Below, piece by piece: positions 56,501-62,500 of a DNA stretch of 64,000 nt. How positions within the stretch are numbered: the stretch's first letter is position 1; every line of letters starts with the position of its first letter. The translations under genes were made by a program, and so were the position numbers. Source of the DNA: Effrenium voratum (taxonomy: Eukaryota; Sar; Dinophyceae; Suessiales; Symbiodiniaceae); the NCBI GenBank assembly GCA_963377175.1, contig CAUJNA010001240.1:33515-97514 (forward strand), written 5' to 3'. The notes under the pieces were generated by a model. That model saw only the letters and a program-made list of their open reading frames with translations. It made no database searches and was not told where the DNA came from.

Positions 56501-59500
56501 ACCTCGCCAGGGGGGGGGGGGGTCGGTTCTCTTGCTTGCCCAAACAACTACAAAACAAAAAAACTCGACCTTGGGGCCATGAACAAAGAAATTCCAATGC
56601 TTGCAATGCTTTAGCAAAAATCCTGACATCTAGGCTTGACATCATGTCTGGGTACCTACTACACTGGATGGTTGTGAATCCATTTCGCACCATCTAAGAA
56701 AACCCTGGAATGACGATTCCGCTGTAGATACCCACAAACCATGGTTTCAACCATGGTTTCAAAGTGGTGCAGGATTTTGTCCATCCACAGTATGAACAAA
56801 CAAATTCCAATGCTTCCAATTCCGCTGTAGCAGGTAACCAAGGTGGGCTTGACATCGTGTTTCTGGCTACCTACTATACTGGCAGCTAGAAGCACTGGGA
56901 ATGGTAAAACACAACTTTTGAAATCGAGGAGCCATTCCCTTGTTGGGGGCGTCTTTTTTTTGTTTTGTTTTTTTTTTTCTTTTTTTTTTATTTTTTTTTT
57001 TATTTTTATTTTTTATTTTTATTTTTTTTTCGGGGGGGCACCCGTGTCATCTGCGATCCTGGGACTCTACAGCTTACTCAGCTGCCTGACGTTGGCACTC
57101 ATTTTCTGCCTCAGTGCGTGTACCGGCCACCTACATTGCGCGAATACGTTCACCGCCCACGCTCACAGCTCTTGTCTTTGGCATGACACCAATGTAATAC
57201 TTCCGACGTCCGAAAACGACTCCATAATCGAAGTGGGGCACGATGCACCAGGTCCACACTTCAAAACCTTTTTACTAGCAAAAGCACGGGGCACCGTCAT
57301 CTCTGAAAGTGACACAAAAACGCCTTGGCGCCAGCTTGAGGTGCCAACAAGTGACTCCAGCAGGTAGAATCCCGCATCCCAAATGTCGGTTTAGGGCTGA
57401 ATAGATGTGCCCAGTGAACATCCCAATCCCCACTAAAATAGCACCTACCCCAAAATGGTACCATTGGTTTTGACCCATAGCCATGTGTGTTTAACCGGAA
57501 ACGGGGTTACTACCCCCCGAATCCCTTGAAGCATCTTTAAACCCTCCCCAAAAACGTGGCTGCCCCCCCCACAGTTCGACGTCTCGTGCCAGGGCGCAAT
57601 GGACATGGCGTCGCCAAAGAGCAAGACGGGCAGGAACCCAAAAAGAAGGAGGTGTGGGTCCTGAAAGAGCAACTTGCGCAGAGAGCACAACCTCTTCAAC
57701 TAGTGAAGGCCCAAAAGGTGACGGATCCCGCTGCAACCAAGAAACTGAGAAGACCCCAAAAAAAAGGCTCAAACAAACGAATGTCCCTGACTACAAAGGC
57801 CTGAGCCTATTTTGTTAACCCGTACTTGCGCGCGGGAGTTCATGCCTGTGTGTCAGACCATCCAACATAGCATGAATCTTGACATTCAGGGGCCCATCCT
57901 TCTGCATTCATTGCAAAGCGGAGATTGCAGGCAAATGGTCCCTTTTGAAGGAAACTCCTCCCTCAGGCTCATAGATCCTGGGTCAGCATGGACTAAAACG
58001 GGAAATGGCGAAGGGCCACCTAAGTTACCTATTCTTGGCTTGCAAGCCTTGGCCAGACAAGGCCTTGAGGCAAGGTGTTTTTGGCGGTTTCCAGCTCATG
58101 AGGCCCTGGCTGGGGGGCCCCATCCATGGACAAGACTCAATCGACTCACTGCAAGTCATAATAAGACTCAGAGACCTTTTTAGGGGCTCCTGACTGGAAT
58201 ACAACAACCACCTCGGCTGGGCGATGGTCTAACTGGCACTTCTGTGCATCCTTTGAGGGATCCTGGGGGACCCATCCATGAACAAGACTCAATCGACTCA
58301 CTGTAAGCTCAGAGACCTCCTGAAAAAATCCTAAAAGGATACCAAAAACCACCCCGGGTTGAAGGATTCAGTTCCGCATCAGCGGGCTGGGGGCAATGTT
58401 TCCCCCAGAGGTGTTTCTTGCCACCCTCCCCCGCTGCCAGCCTTCGACTTCCAGGTTGGGGGCAGGTCGACCAGAAAGCTCGGTTAAAGCGGGCAAAGGC
58501 AACATAGACTAAACCTGGAGGTGTGGGGGGAGTAGTGTCTTTGGGAGGGGTAGAACAAAAGTATGTAATTAAAGGGAAACTAACAGGAAGAAAACGTCAA
58601 ACATGTCCGTTTTCCGTGGCCCAAGCTTCAAAAAACAGAACGCCACCCAAGAGTCCCTTTCGTTTTCAGCCAAGGAGCAATAGGCCCCCCCCACCCCAAA
58701 GTCTGTGGGTGTCCCCTTGTGGGTTCCCTTTCTCCAATATCAGGAAAAAACCGAGAAAACAAGGACCCCCCGAAAACGGGGGGAAAAGAACCACGGGCGC
58801 CAAACCCACCGGGAAGACACGACGAATTGCCGAGGAGCGATGGCCATCCACAAAGTCATGCTCTCCGAGAGGGTGCCCAGGCCACCGGAGGTCTCCACAT
58901 GAAAAAGGCCCAGGAAGACACCCACGATCCTCACTGCTCTTCCCCCGTCGGATGGAAAACGCGCGCTGCGGTTTGTTTTTGTTTGGGGGGGTGTTCATCC
59001 ATGAGCCATTTCAGATCGGGGGGAAAAACGGGCGGCGGTTGTTTTCTTCCTTTGTGGGTTTTGTTTTTGTTGGCGGGGTGATCCATATTCCATTCAGATA
59101 GTCAAATCAGGCCCCATGAAACTCCACCAAACCACTATTTGCAGGAGAAAACAGGCTGTACACCCCATTTACACAGTGGCATGGTGGTTGATCCCAATAA
59201 ACCGCCTGGGGTGGCTTCTTTTTGGTGGAAACCATGTCACTGGTGCAGAGTCTGTTCTCAGAGTCAGTGGCGCGAAACCTATTTCAGTTGGGCGGTTTTG
59301 TTGGCACCAGCCGTTACCAAGGCCTTTTTGTTAATCAGGGCTTTTTGAGCTCCCTCCCCCCTCCCTGCAGGCCCCACGAGTTCAGTGGAGGGCATACCAG
59401 CAGTTGCAACCAATCTCATAGCAGTCACTCCAGTCTCGACAGATCTTGCGAGCAAGCAGCAGTAACGAAACTGTATATGGGATGGACGCCAGGAATGACC

Positions 59501-62500
59501 ACCGAGAGCCCAGGTGAGTCAGCATGATGCCTGCGCGTCATTGACAAACATGCGCCATTTCCGCGAATGTCGGGTCAATACAGAATGGGCGCGGCTGGTG
59601 CGGATTGCTCGTGAAACAGATGTGGAATCAATAGAGCAACGGCAGGCTACCGTTGCCCCTTGTTCACTTGCAACATTTTTTGCATGCAACATAGACAAGC
59701 CTAGTGCTTCTTCATTGAGGTCGGCAGTAAAGCCAAAAGGAAAAAATCCTCGGACCGACTTGGGCTCGGAAGCCTCTTGAGCTCCACGTCGCAAAAAAAT
59801 GGGGCTTACCTGGTTTTGGGTTCAGCCCAACTGACAACTGCGCATCTGGATTCTGGCAACCATGCGCGAACCTCACATGTGAGTTGAAACTAGGGACCTT
59901 GAAGGGACATCGAAATTCGGAAGATTCAGATGTTCACCAACGGGTTGCCATTAAATTCATAGCCATGGTTGGTCTCGAACTATGTGAGACACCCTCCAAA
60001 ATGGATTTCGGTGTTCCTGTTGCTTCCCCTTACAACAACAGATTCGGCTCACGTCGCCAGTCACGGTCTCCCGCTTGTTCTCAAAGCATGTCTACCCGTG
60101 TTGGACGAGGATGTCCCTGGTTTCCGCTAATGTTGACACCATATTCATCAACCCCAGTTTATTATTGGGGGGGTGCCTGGGTTTAGTCGGGAGTCAGCCC
60201 CCACCCCCCTATGAGGTTGACGAATATGTTCACCCAGAATCTACCCGAATTTTGATTGTGACTCATATGGGGTCAACATTACCCCAAAAGACTGCCGCCA
60301 CCCAAACAGCGGCTTGCAAGGCCCCCCCTGGCTCGATTTCGAGTTCGGAACATCGCGCCTAGGAGCATCGAAACGAAGGGGAACCTCAGGCGCGGTGCGG
60401 AAACGGACCGCCCGAAGAGGTTTAGACTGGGGCTGCCGCTTTCTACATAAAACCACTGGAAACCACACAAGTGGCCAATGGTTGGGCGGTTTAAACGCCC
60501 AAACAAGCCAAGCCTCAATGGGGATGCGAGCGCCCCTGCATATGTTGTGTCTCTAGCCTGAAACTTTCTGGGTCTGTCGTTTTTGAGGGTACCCTTTTTA
60601 GCATAGGTGCCTGGGGCAAATAGATAGCCCTGGTAGATGATTAAACCACCAGGTAAACCAGGGCCATCTATTCTTCGACCAAAACAACCAAAAAGGACAC
60701 CTATGCTTTTTAGATGGTGTGAAAGGGAAACTAGAAGGAAACCACCCGGTTTGAGACAAACCCATGCGCTTGGTCCCAAATTGGGTGACCACTCTTTGAG
60801 TGGTCACTTTGCTGTTGCCACCCCCCCCCCAAAAAAAAAAGGATGATACCCCTAAGAAATATGACCCCAGTGCAGACCCCCCGGGCGCAAAAAGGAGAAC
60901 CCCGACCAGCACTGGCCCTCAAGAAACCATTTTTTTTGAGACGGGACCCGGACCAAACGTGCGGCCAAAGTTCCACATTCCAATCCACACCCACATTCCA
61001 ATCTGTCCTCGAGCTTCACCAACAGTCAACATGTGCGCTTTTCCTGCAGTTGGTATGGCACAATGCAATTAAGAAGTCTCCCTGTTGTTGTGAGAAATAC
61101 ATTTAGTACCTTGAGAATAGACAATTTGCGAATGTTGGACGAACCTCATATGAGCCACAGTCACATTCATCGCGGTCGCCATTGACATGAAAATTCGGCG
61201 AAAACCCACTTGCTCAATGCTAATTGGCAATTTGGTGAGTGTGCCTAATATCCTCCCCATTTGATAAGTACATGATGGAGAATATTGAGCAGCTGACAGT
61301 GTTCCCACAAACCAATAGGGGACGACCATAAACCCACAACCCATGAACCTTGAAAACCGGAAGGGCATACCCTCTTATTCACTTTTGTTCATGCGTACCA
61401 TGGTCAAAACTCCTCTTGACGATGGTCATGGCTCCAATACTTTCCGAATCCGTACGGATATCCAAACTCATAAACCCACCACCGCCAACCTGTCAAAGTG
61501 TTGCTAATCTGTTGACCGTGGCACCTGTGGTGACTCTAACTACGCCAAGTAGCAGCAGGGCCACATGAGGGTGGCTATGAACTGCATGGCTGTCCTCAGG
61601 GCCAAACGAATCCGCCCAGCCGGGTACAAAGGGCTCCCCACCTCTTGCCGAGTTACCGAGTCTGAAAACATATGTCCCAAGTTGAAATCCACAAAGGGAA
61701 ACCTGAAACCTGTTCGTTGCTGGCTGGGAATGTACCGGGCTAGCTGGATTCTGGCACATTAAGATCGAAGCTGAAACCAGTGGAATCCATGGCCTGGGGT
61801 CTGAAAAACATACGCCCAAATTATGTTTCAATATGGCGTGTACATAGATTTTATACTCAGATGCCCAGTGGTTGTGGGAAAAAAGGGCATCCTTGTTTGG
61901 TTGCTTGAGTCTAAAGGGGCACCCTTCCCCCCCAAAAAAACGGGCGCCACTGGACAACTGGGTATAGCTTTGGGATCGGAGACAGGTGGAAGTGGAAGCT
62001 GGTCGCGGCTCTCAGCTGAGCGCGGGGCGTGGCTGGTGTCGACTCCGTGCGAGTCGGTGCCAGTCTCGGAATGACTGTCAGTCATCCCCATCGCTATGGT
62101 CCCCCCCAAAGCAAAAACGCCAACCCCGTACATCCCAAAAAAAGAACACGAAAGTGCCTTGTGCAGGTCAGGGGGAAACTGAAGTTCTTCCCAAGTCCCA
62201 GATTCAAGTGCCCCATCTTGCCCAACTGCCGGCCCCACAGCCATCCGCAGTGGTCATTAACAAAAAGAAGAAAACAAATCCCCAAGTGGTAGGTCACATG
62301 CGAAATCTGGCTGTTTGGACAGGCAAAACTGTGGGCCCTGTTGCTTGCAATCCGGCGAAAGTTCCGCTTCGTGCTTAAAAGCCTTGAGCGGGGAGCCGGA
62401 AGAGGGCAGTATTCCTCGCATGGCATAGCCCCCAAACAGACAACGGATGAATCTGTTTATGGATCTCCGGACCTGTCTGAACATCGCCAGCTGGACAAAT

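Noticed and set aside
56843..57367. 174-codon plus frame with an F-rich run
   Set aside because: The run is the T-rich tract; the rest has no motif and lies in an exchanger intron.
59519..59794. 91-codon minus frame
   Set aside because: Looks protein-like in places, but it has no AG|G exon limits fitting the exchanger and no recognisable motif.
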